This document shows, piece by piece, positions 43,681 to 51,961 of a stretch of DNA of 52,123 bases. Under the pieces are notes generated by a model. The model worked only from the letters and a program-made list of their open reading frames with translations. It was not told the origin of the DNA and searched no databases. Position numbers and translations under genes: made by a program. Location: NCBI GenBank assembly GCA_020161215.1, contig JAIUOM010000013.1, forward strand, positions 1 to 52,123, read 5' to 3'. Each line of letters starts with the position of its first letter. The first letter of the stretch is position 1. Origin of the DNA: Pseudomonadota bacterium. Its GTDB lineage: Bacteria; Pseudomonadota; Gammaproteobacteria; Burkholderiales; Burkholderiaceae_C.

Positions 43681-44907
43681 TTAACCCACCAGCGCCTGGG
43701 CGAACTCGCGCGCCTTGAAGGTCTGCAGGTCTTCCAACTGCTCGCCCACGCCGACGAAATACACCGGCACCGGCTTTTCGCGCGCGATGGCGCACAGCAC
43801 GCCGCCCTTGGCCGTGCCGTCCAGCTTGGTCACCACCAGGCCGGTCAGGCGCACCGCCTCGTCGAAGGACTTGACCTGGGCCAGCGCGTTCTGGCCGGTG
43901 TTGCCGTCGATCACCAGCAGCACCTCGTGCGGGGCGGTGATGTCGGCCTTGTTGACCACGCGGCGGATCTTGGTCAGCTCCTCCATCAGGTGCTTTTGCG
44001 TGGGTAGGCGCCCGGCCGTGTCCACCAGCACCACGTCCTTGCCGCGCGCGCGGCCGGCGCCCACGGCGTCGAAGGACACGGCGGAAGGGTCGGCGCCCTG
44101 CTGGCTGATGATTTCCACCGCGTTGCGGTCGGCCCACACCGCCAGCTGCTCGCGGGCGGCGGCGCGGAAGGTGTCGGCCGCCGCCAGCAGCACGCTGGCG
44201 CCGGCGTCGGCGAAATGCTTGGTCAGCTTGCCGATGCTGGTCGTCTTGCCGGCGCCGTTGACGCCGGCCACCATGATCACCGTGGGGCGGTACACGCCCA
44301 CCACCAGCGGCTTTTCCAGCGGCGCCAGCATGTCGGCGATGGCGTCGCGCAGCAGCCCCTTGACCTGCGCGGCGTCGGTGGCGCGCTGCTCTTTCACGCG
44401 GCGGCGCAAATCCTGCAGCAGGAATTCGGTGGCCTGCACGCCGGCATCGGCCATCAGCAGGGCGGCTTCCAGGTCTTCGTACAGCGCCTCGTCGATCTTG
44501 GCGCCGGTGAACACGGTGGTGATGCTGCCACCGGTCTTGCGCAAGCCGGTCTTGAGCTTGTCCAGCCAGCCGCCGCGGCTGGGCGAGGCGACGGTTTCCA
44601 GCACCATGTCCGGGTCGGCGCTGGCCGGCAAGGTGGGTTGAGGGTCAAAACTGGGCTTGGTCGGCGTCGAATCTTCCTGAATAGCTATCGAATCAGGAGT
44701 GATTGGCGGTTCGACGGAGGTGGCATGGGCCGGTGGACTGGCCCCCTCGGCATCGCCATCTGGCGCGGCGGCCAGCGCCTGCGCCTCCAGCTCGTCCAGG
44801 CCAAGCTCCGGCAGCGGCTCGGCGGTTGGCGCTGGGGCCGGCGTGGCCTCGGGTGCCGGCGCGGTGGGCGTGTCGGCGGGTTTCTTGCGGCGGAAGATGC
44901 TGAACAT
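43681..44907 (-). CDS. ftsY: Signal recognition particle receptor FtsY
   Basis: 408 residues. Acidic, Pro/Ala-rich A domain (about residues 1-100), N domain helical bundle, then SRP-type G domain with GVNGAGKTTSIGKL (G1), DTFRAAAREQL, DTAGRLPTQ (G3), TKLDGTAKGG (G4) and GVGEQLEDL. GTPase that docks SRP-ribosome complexes at the inner membrane. The A domain carries an in-frame segment (ITPDSIAIQED) derived from a dispersed repeat on the opposite strand. The N-terminal MFSIFRRKKP is the common FtsY start. Confidence 0.97.
   Translation of the reverse strand: MFSIFRRKKPADTPTAPAPEATPAPAPTAEPLPELGLDELEAQALAAAPDGDAEGASPPAHATSVEPPITPDSIAIQEDSTPTKPSFDPQPTLPASADPDMVLETVASPSRGGWLDKLKTGLRKTGGSITTVFTGAKIDEALYEDLEAALLMADAGVQATEFLLQDLRRRVKEQRATDAAQVKGLLRDAIADMLAPLEKPLVVGVYRPTVIMVAGVNGAGKTTSIGKLTKHFADAGASVLLAAADTFRAAAREQLAVWADRNAVEIISQQGADPSAVSFDAVGAGRARGKDVVLVDTAGRLPTQKHLMEELTKIRRVVNKADITAPHEVLLVIDGNTGQNALAQVKSFDEAVRLTGLVVTKLDGTAKGGVLCAIAREKPVPVYFVGVGEQLEDLQTFKAREFAQALVG
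44644..44700 (+). repeat. Dispersed repeat, copy B, inside ftsY
   Basis: Plus-strand order GTCAAAACTGGGCTTGGTCG, then ATCTTCCTGAATAGCTATCG, then AATCAGGAGT matches the head-middle-tail of copies C, D and F. It is antisense to ftsY and translated in its variable A domain. Confidence 0.75.
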
Positions 44908-44928
44908 GGGCTACGTGTCTCTGGGCCT

Positions 44929-46017
44929 TCAGCCCACCACCAGCGGCCGCTCGCCGCGCGCCGTCACCCGCCCGATCACGGCGGCTTGCTCAAAGCCATG
45001 GCGCTGGAAGGTGGCTTGGACCTCGGCCACCGCCTCGGGCGTGCAGGCCACCAGCAGGCCGCCGCTGGTCTGCGGGTCGGTCAGCAGGGCCTGGTCGGCG
45101 GGGGCAAAGCCAGAGGGCAGGGCCACGTCGGCGCCGTAGGCGGCCCAGTTGCGGCCGCTGGCGCCGGTGACGATGCCTTGGGCGGCCAAGTCTCGCGCGC
45201 CGGGCAGCAGGGGCACGGCGGGCCAGTCGAGCTGCACGGTCAAGTTGGCGCCGCGCGCCATCTCCAGCGCGTGGCCAGCCAGGGCGAAGCCGGTGACGTC
45301 GGTCAGGGCGTGCACGCCGGGCAGGGCGGCGAGGTCGGGGCCGGCGGTGTTCAGGCGCGTGGTGTTGGCGATCATCTGGGCGTAGCCGTCGGCACTCAAC
45401 TTCTCTTTCTTGAGCGCAGCCGAATAAATGCCCACGCCCAGCGGCTTGCCCAGCACCAGCACGTCGCCCGCGCGGGCGCCGGCGTTGCGCTGCACGCGGT
45501 CGGGGTGCACCAGCCCTAAGGCCACCAGGCCGTAGATGGGCTCGACCGAGTCGATGGTGTGGCCGCCCGCAATCGGGATGCCTGCCGCGCGGCACACGCT
45601 GGCGCCGCCGTCCAGGATCTTGCCAATCGTCTCGACCGACAGCACGCTGATGGGCATGCCCACCAGGGCCAGCGCCATGATGGGCTGCCCGCCCATGGCG
45701 TACACGTCGCTCAGCGCGTTGGTGGCGGCAATGCGGCCAAAGTCGAACGGGTCGTCGACGATGGGCATGAAGAAGTCGGTGGTGGCCACCAGGGCTTGGC
45801 TGTCGTTCAGGCGGTAGACGGCGGCGTCGTCGGCGGTCTCGATGCCCACCAGCAGCTCGGGCGGCATGGGCAGGCCGCCGGTGCCGCGCAGGATGCTGGA
45901 CAGCACGCCGGGTGCGATCTTGCAGCCGCAGCCGCCGCCGTGCGACAGGCTGGTCAGGCGCGGCTCGGCGGCGCCGGGCACCGGGCAGGAGGAGGGGGCG
46001 GACAGCGTTTCACTCAT
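44929..46017 (-). CDS. selD: Selenide, water dikinase (selenophosphate synthetase)
   Basis: 362 residues. SLSHGGGCGCK holds the catalytic Cys30 and Lys33, matching Cys17 and Lys20 of the E. coli enzyme; it is a Cys rather than a Sec form. DDAAVYRL, TTDFFMPIVDDPFDFGRIAA and NALSDVYAMGG are ATP/metal-binding motifs. Makes selenophosphate from selenide and ATP for Sec-tRNA or selenouridine in tRNA. No selA, selB or mnmH is in the window. A second in-frame ATG at 46026 would add three residues. Gene lies 21 bases before ftsY, an insertion into the usual ftsY/M16 neighbourhood. Confidence 0.95.
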   Translation of the reverse strand: MSETLSAPSSCPVPGAAEPRLTSLSHGGGCGCKIAPGVLSSILRGTGGLPMPPELLVGIETADDAAVYRLNDSQALVATTDFFMPIVDDPFDFGRIAATNALSDVYAMGGQPIMALALVGMPISVLSVETIGKILDGGASVCRAAGIPIAGGHTIDSVEPIYGLVALGLVHPDRVQRNAGARAGDVLVLGKPLGVGIYSAALKKEKLSADGYAQMIANTTRLNTAGPDLAALPGVHALTDVTGFALAGHALEMARGANLTVQLDWPAVPLLPGARDLAAQGIVTGASGRNWAAYGADVALPSGFAPADQALLTDPQTSGGLLVACTPEAVAEVQATFQRHGFEQAAVIGRVTARGERPLVVG

Positions 46018-46057
46018 GGCCGCCATTGTCGTTGATGGGCGCGCGCGGCGCCGGTGC

Positions 46058-46870
46058 TCAGCGCGCGGCGGGGCTGGCCAGCGGCATGCCCAGGCCGGTC
46101 AGCGACCATTCGTACACCCGCGTGTCGGTGCGGAAGGTCCAGATGCGCGCCGAACCGATGTCGATGATCTCGGTCACCATCACGCACCACAGCAGCGCCA
46201 GCAGGATGCCAGGCATGCGGCCCTTGCGGCGGGTCAGGCCAAACTGGTAGCCGACGGCGGCGGTGCCCAGGATGCTCAGCGCCAGCAGCAGCCCGATGAC
46301 CTGCCCCGGCACCCGGTATTCCATGGCCTGGCGCATGATGGTGGAGGCGTCGAAGGCGTTGTTGACCGAATTCATCAGCGAGTTGACGGTCGGCGTGGCC
46401 GATTCGGCGACCCGCAGCTTGACGTTGGCCCAGATCTGGTTTTGCAGCGCCGCCGTCTCGTCGTTGAGCTGGCCGATCATCTGGCTGCCGCCGGGCTCGC
46501 GCACGTAGCGGTAGCGCAGATCCAGGTATTTCTTGAGGTCGGCCACCAGCGCGGGGGCCTGGGCGCCGCCGGCGGCCTCGGCCTGCAGCAGGGCGGTGCC
46601 GATGGCGTTGGCCTCCTGCAGGGTGGCGTTCATGCGCACTTCGTAGCGCGAGGTGGCGGACGAGAGGTTCAGCGCCAGCACAAAGGCCATCAGGCCCAAC
46701 AGGCTGCCCACCACCAGGGCCGCGCCTTCGTCGGAGCCCTCGCCGATGCTCTTGCGCCGGCGCCGGCCGATGCGCAGGCCGAGTTCGTTGGCCGTCAGCA
46801 CCGCCAGCAGCAGGATCCCGAAGAACCCGACCCGGTTGGTGCCCAGAAAATCAGCAAGGTGCTCGAACAT
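46058..46870 (-). CDS. DUF4239-like (bestrophin-like) integral membrane protein
   Basis: 270 residues. TM1 about 14-31 (GFFGILLLAVLTANELGLRI), TM2 about 48-68 (ALVVGSLLGLMAFVLALNL), a long soluble helical region, and two C-terminal helices (VIGLLLALSILGTAAVGYQF and MPGILLALLWCVMVTEIIDI). This layout fits the DUF4239 bestrophin-like family. Function unknown. Upstream of selD on the same strand with 40 bases between, so possibly co-transcribed, though no functional link is evident. Confidence 0.78.
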   Translation of the reverse strand: MFEHLADFLGTNRVGFFGILLLAVLTANELGLRIGRRRRKSIGEGSDEGAALVVGSLLGLMAFVLALNLSSATSRYEVRMNATLQEANAIGTALLQAEAAGGAQAPALVADLKKYLDLRYRYVREPGGSQMIGQLNDETAALQNQIWANVKLRVAESATPTVNSLMNSVNNAFDASTIMRQAMEYRVPGQVIGLLLALSILGTAAVGYQFGLTRRKGRMPGILLALLWCVMVTEIIDIGSARIWTFRTDTRVYEWSLTGLGMPLASPAAR

Positions 46871-47278
46871 ATTGCTTTTCTCGTGTTTTGAGCTGTGTGG
46901 AGAAGCCGCGGCCTGGCCCGCGTGGGTTCGGGCGCCGGCACCTCTGGCGCCCGCCCGTCCTCAGGTCGGCAGGAATCATACCTTTTGGGTTAAGTCGGGC
47001 GGCGACCCGTGGTGGCTTGCCGATCCGCCGCGCGCCGAGCCAGAAAACGGTCATCGGTCGGCGCGTGAACATCCTGGGCAGCTATGAATCCAGGAGCGTT
47101 GAGGTGACAAATTGCCCCGATCGCCGTCCCTGGCGTTGCGTGGCCTGAACGGGGGTGTGACCGATGTCACGCCACGGCGCGCGCGGGCGCGGCGGGCGCC
47201 GCATGCGTGGCACAGTCGCGGCGCGGTGCGGGCGGCGTGCCGCCTGCGCATTTACCCACCGGAAGGACAGGACACGGC
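46871..47278. other. 408-base intergenic region with dispersed repeat copy C
   Basis: Between divergent DUF4239 and MscS genes. Holds repeat copy C at 47042-47098; the rest is GC-rich without a convincing ORF or clear promoter hexamers. Confidence 0.5.
47042..47098 (+). repeat. Dispersed repeat, copy C
   Basis: AGAAAACGGTCATCGGTCGG, CGCGTGAACATCCTGGGCAG, CTATGAATCCAGGAGCG: same order and spacing as copies B, D and F. Confidence 0.75.
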
Positions 47279-48100
47279 ATGAACACCCAGGACATCTGGA
47301 CATTTCTGACCACGCACGGCGTGGAATTCGGCATCAAGCTGGCCACGGCCATCGTCGCCTGGATCATTGGTCGCTGGCTGATCGGCCTGGCCGTGATGCT
47401 GATGGGCAAGGTTTTCGAGCGCGGCGGCAAGATCGACTCGACCCTGGCGCACTACCTGAAGTCGATCACCTCGGTGCTGCTGAACATCGTGCTGATCCTG
47501 GCCATCCTGGACATCTTCGGCGTCAAGACCACCTCGTTCGCCGCGTTGCTGGCCGGCGCCGGCCTGGCCATTGGCGCGGCCTGGAGCGGCATGCTGGGCA
47601 ATTTCGCGGCCGGCGTGTTCATGCAGGTGCTGCGGCCCTACAAGGTGGGCGACTTCATCAGCGCCGGCGGCGTGACCGGCACGGTGACCGAGCTGGGCCT
47701 GTTCGCCACCACCGTCCTCACGCCCGACAACGTCACCACCATCGTCGGCAACGGCAAGGTGTTCGGCGACAACATCCAGAACTTCAGCGCCCAGCCGGTG
47801 CGCCGTGTCGACTGCGTGGCCAAGGTGGCCAACGGCGTGAACCCGCTGGACGCCATCGAGCGCCTGCGCCCGGCGATTGCCGCCATCCCCAACGTGGTCG
47901 CGCGCCCGGCGCCGGACATCGAGATCCTGGAGTTCACGCCCGAAGGCCCCAAGCTGTGCGTGCGCCCCTACACCCACACCGACCACTACTGGCAGGTCTA
48001 TTTCGACACCCACAAGGCCATCGTCGAGACCTTCGGCAAGGCCGGCTACCCGGTGCCCGAGACGCCCCTGGCCTACCGCCAGCTGCCGGCCGGCGGCTGA
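47279..48100 (+). CDS. Small-conductance mechanosensitive channel (MscS family)
   Basis: 273 residues. Three N-terminal helices, the third (pore) helix GAGLAIGAAWSGMLGNFAAG with the alternating Gly/Ala pattern of MscS TM3, then the beta domain (RPYKVGDFISAGGVTGTVTE) and the C-terminal vestibule. An osmotic release valve in the inner membrane. ATG 47279 is preceded by GGAAGGACAGG; a longer in-frame opening at 47207 covers that site. Followed by an intrinsic terminator. Confidence 0.95.
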   Translation: MNTQDIWTFLTTHGVEFGIKLATAIVAWIIGRWLIGLAVMLMGKVFERGGKIDSTLAHYLKSITSVLLNIVLILAILDIFGVKTTSFAALLAGAGLAIGAAWSGMLGNFAAGVFMQVLRPYKVGDFISAGGVTGTVTELGLFATTVLTPDNVTTIVGNGKVFGDNIQNFSAQPVRRVDCVAKVANGVNPLDAIERLRPAIAAIPNVVARPAPDIEILEFTPEGPKLCVRPYTHTDHYWQVYFDTHKAIVETFGKAGYPVPETPLAYRQLPAGG

Positions 48101-48129
48101 CGGCGCGTTGGCCCGCCACCCAGCACCCG

Positions 48130-48149
48130 CCCGCCGTGGCGGGTTTTTT
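48130..48149 (+). terminator. Rho-independent terminator of the MscS gene
   Basis: CCCGC-CGTG-GCGGG stem-loop followed by six T residues, 30 bases past the stop codon. Confidence 0.9.
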
Positions 48150-48210
48150 GTGCCTAAAACCGGCTTCGGCCGGCGCGGAATCTTCCAGATCTGCTATCAA
48201 ATCAGGTGCG
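48150..48210 (+). repeat. Dispersed repeat, copy D
   Basis: GTGCCTAAAACCGGCTTCGG, CCGGCGCGGAATCTTCCAGA, TCTGCTATCAAATCAGGTGC: the family head, middle and tail, starting right at the MscS terminator. Confidence 0.75.
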
Positions 48211-48316
48211 ACTAGGGCCCCTAGGCAGTGCCCCGGCCCGGGCGCGTGGCCGAGCTCGGCCACAATGGGCCGCGCGGCGGGGAACGTTTTCCGGCCTGCG
48301 TCACTCCCACCTCGCC

Positions 48317-49759
48317 ATGACCTTGCCCATGCTTCTTGCCTCTCGCGCCGCGCCGCGCCGCCTGGGGGCCGCCCTGGCCCTGGCCGCCGCCCTGGGCGCC
48401 GCCGCCCCGGCCAGCGCCCAGCGCCCCGCCCCCACGCCGGACACCGCCGCCCAGCAGTTCACGCTGGGCAACGGCCTTTCGGTCATCGTCCAGCCCGACC
48501 ACCGCGCGCCCGTCGCGGTGCACATGCTGTGGCTGCGCGTCGGCGCCATGGACGAGGTCGATGGCACCAGCGGCGTGGCCCATGTGCTGGAACACCTGAT
48601 GTTCAAGGGCACCGACAAGCTCCAGCCCGGCGAATTCTCGCGCCGCGTGGCGGCCCTGGGCGGGCGCGAGAACGCCTTCACCAGCATGGACTACACCGGC
48701 TACTACCAGCAGGTGCCGGCCGCGCGCCTGGCCGAGGTGATGGCGCTGGAAGCCGACCGCTTTGCCCACAACCGCTACAGCGACGAGGAATTCGCCAAGG
48801 AGCTGGACGTGGTCAAGGAGGAGCGCCGCCTGCGCACCGACGACAACCCGCGCGCCCTGCTGGGCGAGCAGCACCGGGCGGCCACCTTCACCGCCTCGCC
48901 GTACCGCCGCCCGGTGGTGGGCTGGATGGGGGATCTGGACGCCCTGACGGCGCAGGACGCGCGCGCCTTTTACCAGCGCTGGTACGTGCCGGCCAACGCC
49001 ACCGTGGTGGTGGTGGGCGACGTCGATCCGCAGGCCGTGCTCAAGCTGGCGCAACAGCACTACGGCGGCATTCCGGCGCGCGCCCTGCCCGTGCGCAAGC
49101 CGCGCCCCGAGCCGCCCCAGCCCGGCCTGCGGCGCGTGCAGGTGAAGGCCCCGGCCGAGCAGGCCGTGGTCTCGCTGGCCTTCAAGGTGCCGAGCATGGA
49201 AAGCCTGGCGCCCAGCCCCGGCAGCGACGACGCCCTGGCGCTGACGGTGCTGTCGGCCGTGCTGGACGGCTACAGCGGCGCCCGGCTGGACCGCGCGCTG
49301 ACGCAAGGGGCCGACCGGGTGGCCGATTCGGCCCATGCCAGCAACGGGCTGTACGGGCGCGGCCCGCAGCTGTTCGTGCTGAGCGGCGTGCCGGCGCCCG
49401 GCAAGACGCCGGCGCAGCTGGAAGCCGCCCTGCGCGAGCAGGTGGCGCGTGTGGCGCGCGAGGGCGTGAACGAGGCCGAGCTGGCCCGCGTCAAGACGCA
49501 GTGGATCGCCAGCCAGGTCTACAAACGGGATTCGGTGATGGGCCAGGCCCAGGAGCTGGGCAGCCTGTGGGTGCAGGGCCTGCCGCTGGACGCCGACGCG
49601 CGCCTGATCGAGCGCCTGCGCCAGGTCACGGCGGCCCAGGTGCAGCGCGTGGCCGGGCAGTACTTCGGCGACGACCAACTGACCATCGCCACGCTCGACC
49701 CGCAGCCGCGCGACCCCCAGGCCAAGCCGCGCGCGGCGCCGGCCGCCCTGCGGCATTGA
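48317..49759 (+). CDS. M16 family zinc metallopeptidase, catalytic partner
   Basis: 480 residues. Signal peptide (Ala-rich leader ending PASAQ), then the inverted zinc motif HVLEH at residues 89-93 (HxxEH) with the distal Glu region LEADRF...VVKEERR. Two M16 domains (insulinase/pitrilysin-like); a periplasmic peptidase is expected. It pairs with the next gene, which lacks the zinc motif, as in the heterodimeric M16B proteases. ATG 48317 is chosen to give a proper signal peptide. Confidence 0.95.
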   Translation: MTLPMLLASRAAPRRLGAALALAAALGAAAPASAQRPAPTPDTAAQQFTLGNGLSVIVQPDHRAPVAVHMLWLRVGAMDEVDGTSGVAHVLEHLMFKGTDKLQPGEFSRRVAALGGRENAFTSMDYTGYYQQVPAARLAEVMALEADRFAHNRYSDEEFAKELDVVKEERRLRTDDNPRALLGEQHRAATFTASPYRRPVVGWMGDLDALTAQDARAFYQRWYVPANATVVVVGDVDPQAVLKLAQQHYGGIPARALPVRKPRPEPPQPGLRRVQVKAPAEQAVVSLAFKVPSMESLAPSPGSDDALALTVLSAVLDGYSGARLDRALTQGADRVADSAHASNGLYGRGPQLFVLSGVPAPGKTPAQLEAALREQVARVAREGVNEAELARVKTQWIASQVYKRDSVMGQAQELGSLWVQGLPLDADARLIERLRQVTAAQVQRVAGQYFGDDQLTIATLDPQPRDPQAKPRAAPAALRH

Positions 49760-49785
49760 CCCGGCACCGCACCTATTTTTCGCCC

Positions 49786-51132
49786 ATGAAAACTCTTAAA
49801 ACCATAGCTGCCCAGGCTGTATTGGCGCTGACAGTCCCCACTTTTGTCGGGCATTCCGCGCACGCCGCCACCGCCATCCAGCACTGGACGCAGCCGAGCG
49901 GCGCGCAGATCTACCTGGTGCAAAGCCCGGCCATCCCGATGCTCGATGTGCAGGTCGATTTCGACGCCGGCGGCCGGCGCGATCCGGCCGACAAGGCCGG
50001 CCTGGCCGACGTCACGGCGCTGATGATGGGCAAGGGCGTGGCGGCGCGGGACGGCCGCCCGGCGCTGGACGAAAACCAGCTGGGTGAGGCCTGGGCCGAC
50101 CTGGGCGCCGGCTTTGGCGCCAACGCCGGCAGCGACCGCATGAGCTTCACCCTGCGCACCTTGACCCAGCCGCCCGAGCTGCTGCAAAAGGCCGTCGAGT
50201 TGGCCGCGCGCGAGATCGGCGAGCCGTCCTGGCCCGAGGCCGTGTGGCGGCGCGAGCGCGAGCGCCTGTCGGCCGCGCTGCGCGAGGCGCGCACCCGGCC
50301 CGGCACCCTGGCCGCCCTGGCCTACGACCACGCGGTGTACCGCCAGCACCCCTACGGGCAGGAAACCTCGCCCGAGACGCTGGCGCGCATCAGCCTGGAC
50401 GACATGCGCGCGCGCCACGCCACGCTGCTGCCCTGCCGCGCCAAGCTGAGCCTGGTCGGCGCCGTGGACCGCGCCCAGGCCGACGCGCTGGCCACGGCGC
50501 TGCTGGCGCGCCTGCCCCAGGGCCAAAGCTGCGCCCCGCTGCCGGCCGTGCCCGAGGTGACGCCGCTGGCCGCGCCGCTGGACGAGCGCATCGCCTTCCC
50601 GTCGGCCCAGGCCCACGTGCTGTTCGGCCAGCCCGGCTACAAGCGCGAGGACCCGGACTTTTTTCCGCTGCTGGTGGGCAACCACATCCTGGGCGGCGGG
50701 GGCTTCACCTCGCGCCTGACCGAGCAGGTGCGCGAAAAGCGCGGCCTCAGCTACAGCGTGTACAGCGGCTTCTCGCCCGGCCTGCACGCCGGCGCCTTCA
50801 CGGTCGGCCTGCAGACCCGCGCCGACCAGGCCGACGAGGCGCTGCGCGTGGCGCGCCAGGTGGTGCGCGACTTCGTGGCCCAGGGCCCGACCGAGGCCGA
50901 GCTGAAGGCCGCCAAGGACAACCTGGTGGGCAGCTTTCCGCTGCGCCTGGACAGCAACCGCAAGCTGCTGGGCAACGTCGCCAACATCGCCTGGCACGAT
51001 CTGCCGCTGGACTACCTGGACCGCTGGACCGCGCGTGTCGACGCCGTGACCCTGCCCGACATCCGCCGCGCCTTCCAGCGCGTGCTGCAGCCCGAACGCA
51101 TGGTCACGGTGGTGGTGGGCGGCGCGCCCTGA
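49786..51132 (+). CDS. M16 family peptidase homologue, non-catalytic partner
   Basis: 448 residues. Signal peptide MKTLKTIAAQAVLALTVPTF followed by VGHSAHA. At the zinc-site position it reads DKAGLADVTALMM, without HxxEH, while the substrate-binding REKRGLSYSVYSGFSPG (Arg/Tyr pair) is kept. So it should be the inactive half of an M16 heterodimer, 26 bases after the catalytic gene. Part of the signal peptide is encoded by the dispersed repeat (opposite orientation), an unusual exaptation. Confidence 0.93.
   Translation: MKTLKTIAAQAVLALTVPTFVGHSAHAATAIQHWTQPSGAQIYLVQSPAIPMLDVQVDFDAGGRRDPADKAGLADVTALMMGKGVAARDGRPALDENQLGEAWADLGAGFGANAGSDRMSFTLRTLTQPPELLQKAVELAAREIGEPSWPEAVWRRERERLSAALREARTRPGTLAALAYDHAVYRQHPYGQETSPETLARISLDDMRARHATLLPCRAKLSLVGAVDRAQADALATALLARLPQGQSCAPLPAVPEVTPLAAPLDERIAFPSAQAHVLFGQPGYKREDPDFFPLLVGNHILGGGGFTSRLTEQVREKRGLSYSVYSGFSPGLHAGAFTVGLQTRADQADEALRVARQVVRDFVAQGPTEAELKAAKDNLVGSFPLRLDSNRKLLGNVANIAWHDLPLDYLDRWTARVDAVTLPDIRRAFQRVLQPERMVTVVVGGAP
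49795..49845 (-). repeat. Dispersed repeat, copy E, inside the M16 signal peptide
   Basis: ATAGCTG-n-CC-AGGCTGTATTGG here matches ATAGCTGTCTTGGCTGTATTGG of copy A read on the dnaE2 sense strand: two blocks, ATAGCTG and GGCTGTATTGG, at the same spacing. Confidence 0.6.
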
Positions 51133-51150
51133 AATCGGCGGCCGCGCCCG

Positions 51151-51220
51151 GATTTTTGAGTCAAAACGACCGTTGGTCGGCGCGGATCAATCCTGAGTAG
51201 CTATTGAAAATATAGCGATC
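51151..51220 (+). repeat. Dispersed repeat, copy F
   Basis: GATTTTTGAGTCAAAACGAC, GGTCGGCGCGGATCAATCCT, GAGTAGCTATTGAAAATATA. The most complete copy, in the convergent gap between the M16 and hemerythrin genes and reaching the latter's stop. TAGCTAT/ATATAGC at the tail is locally symmetric. Confidence 0.75.
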
Positions 51221-51770
51221 AGATGTAACCAAGAATCGTGGGCGGCTGATGCCGCATGTGCAGCGACAGGCCCAGCGCCGCCATGTGGTCGCTGTCGCGG
51301 CCCAGGATGCGCGCCGACAGGGGCAAAAATTCGGCCTCCTCGAACTCGGCATGGGCCTTGTACTGCGCCACCAAACTGGCGATGGCCTGCGGATCGATCT
51401 CCACCGGCTGCCCCTTGGCCAGCTTTTTCAGTTGCGGCTCCAGCGTGCTCCATTGGCGTTCGATGTCGCGGTGCTCGCGCGTCAGCTGATCGACCATCTG
51501 GCGCACCCGATCCAGTTCGGGGCCCGGCTGGGCGTCGCGCAGCACGGCCGGGAACAGCTCGCGCTCCTCGTCCTGGTGGTGCTCGAACGCCGCCGAGCGA
51601 AAAAACCCGACGAACTGCTCGGCGATCTGGCGCGCGCGCTGCGCCGGCGTCAGCAACTCGGGCAGCTCGCCAAACGCATCCAGCTGGCGCAGGATGCCGG
51701 CGTGGCACTGGGAGAAATCGGTCAAGGGCGCGTCGGTGTCGACGGGCGGGCGTTGGGGCGGTGGGCTCAT
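51219..51770 (-). CDS. Hemerythrin HHE cation-binding domain protein
   Basis: 183 residues, mostly helical, with the His/Glu pattern of hemerythrin-like domains: CHAGILRQL, EHHQDEERELFPAVL, REHRDIERQW and AHAEFEEAEFLPLS. Such domains bind a di-iron centre and may sense O2, NO or iron. ATG 51770 follows an AGGAGA ribosome site; the open frame to 51974 is non-coding in character. It is inserted between the M16 pair and rsmD on the opposite strand. Confidence 0.88.
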   Translation of the reverse strand: MSPPPQRPPVDTDAPLTDFSQCHAGILRQLDAFGELPELLTPAQRARQIAEQFVGFFRSAAFEHHQDEERELFPAVLRDAQPGPELDRVRQMVDQLTREHRDIERQWSTLEPQLKKLAKGQPVEIDPQAIASLVAQYKAHAEFEEAEFLPLSARILGRDSDHMAALGLSLHMRHQPPTILGYI

Positions 51771-51961
51771 CGGGGGTCTCCTGGTGTCGGGGCGACTGAA
51801 AGGGTAGACCAAGGTGGGCGTTTTGGGGCATTTGAGGGGCGTCAATCTTTCGGTTTCTTGACTCAGGTCAGGCCAGAACCCTGGCCGGGGCCGGCACGGC
51901 CGGTGCCGTCCGGCGCGGCGCTGAACGGCCCGCGCCGGCCGTGGGGCGCGACAATCCGGCC

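Noticed and set aside
46888-47148. Small ORF upstream of MscS
   Set aside because: Composition is Arg/Pro-rich and part of it is dispersed repeat copy C; no ribosome site or homology pattern.
47164-51132. Very long 1322-codon reading frame
   Set aside because: Only its last 448 codons (M16 partner) look like protein; the rest is an out-of-frame shadow of the MscS and first M16 genes, caused by high GC.
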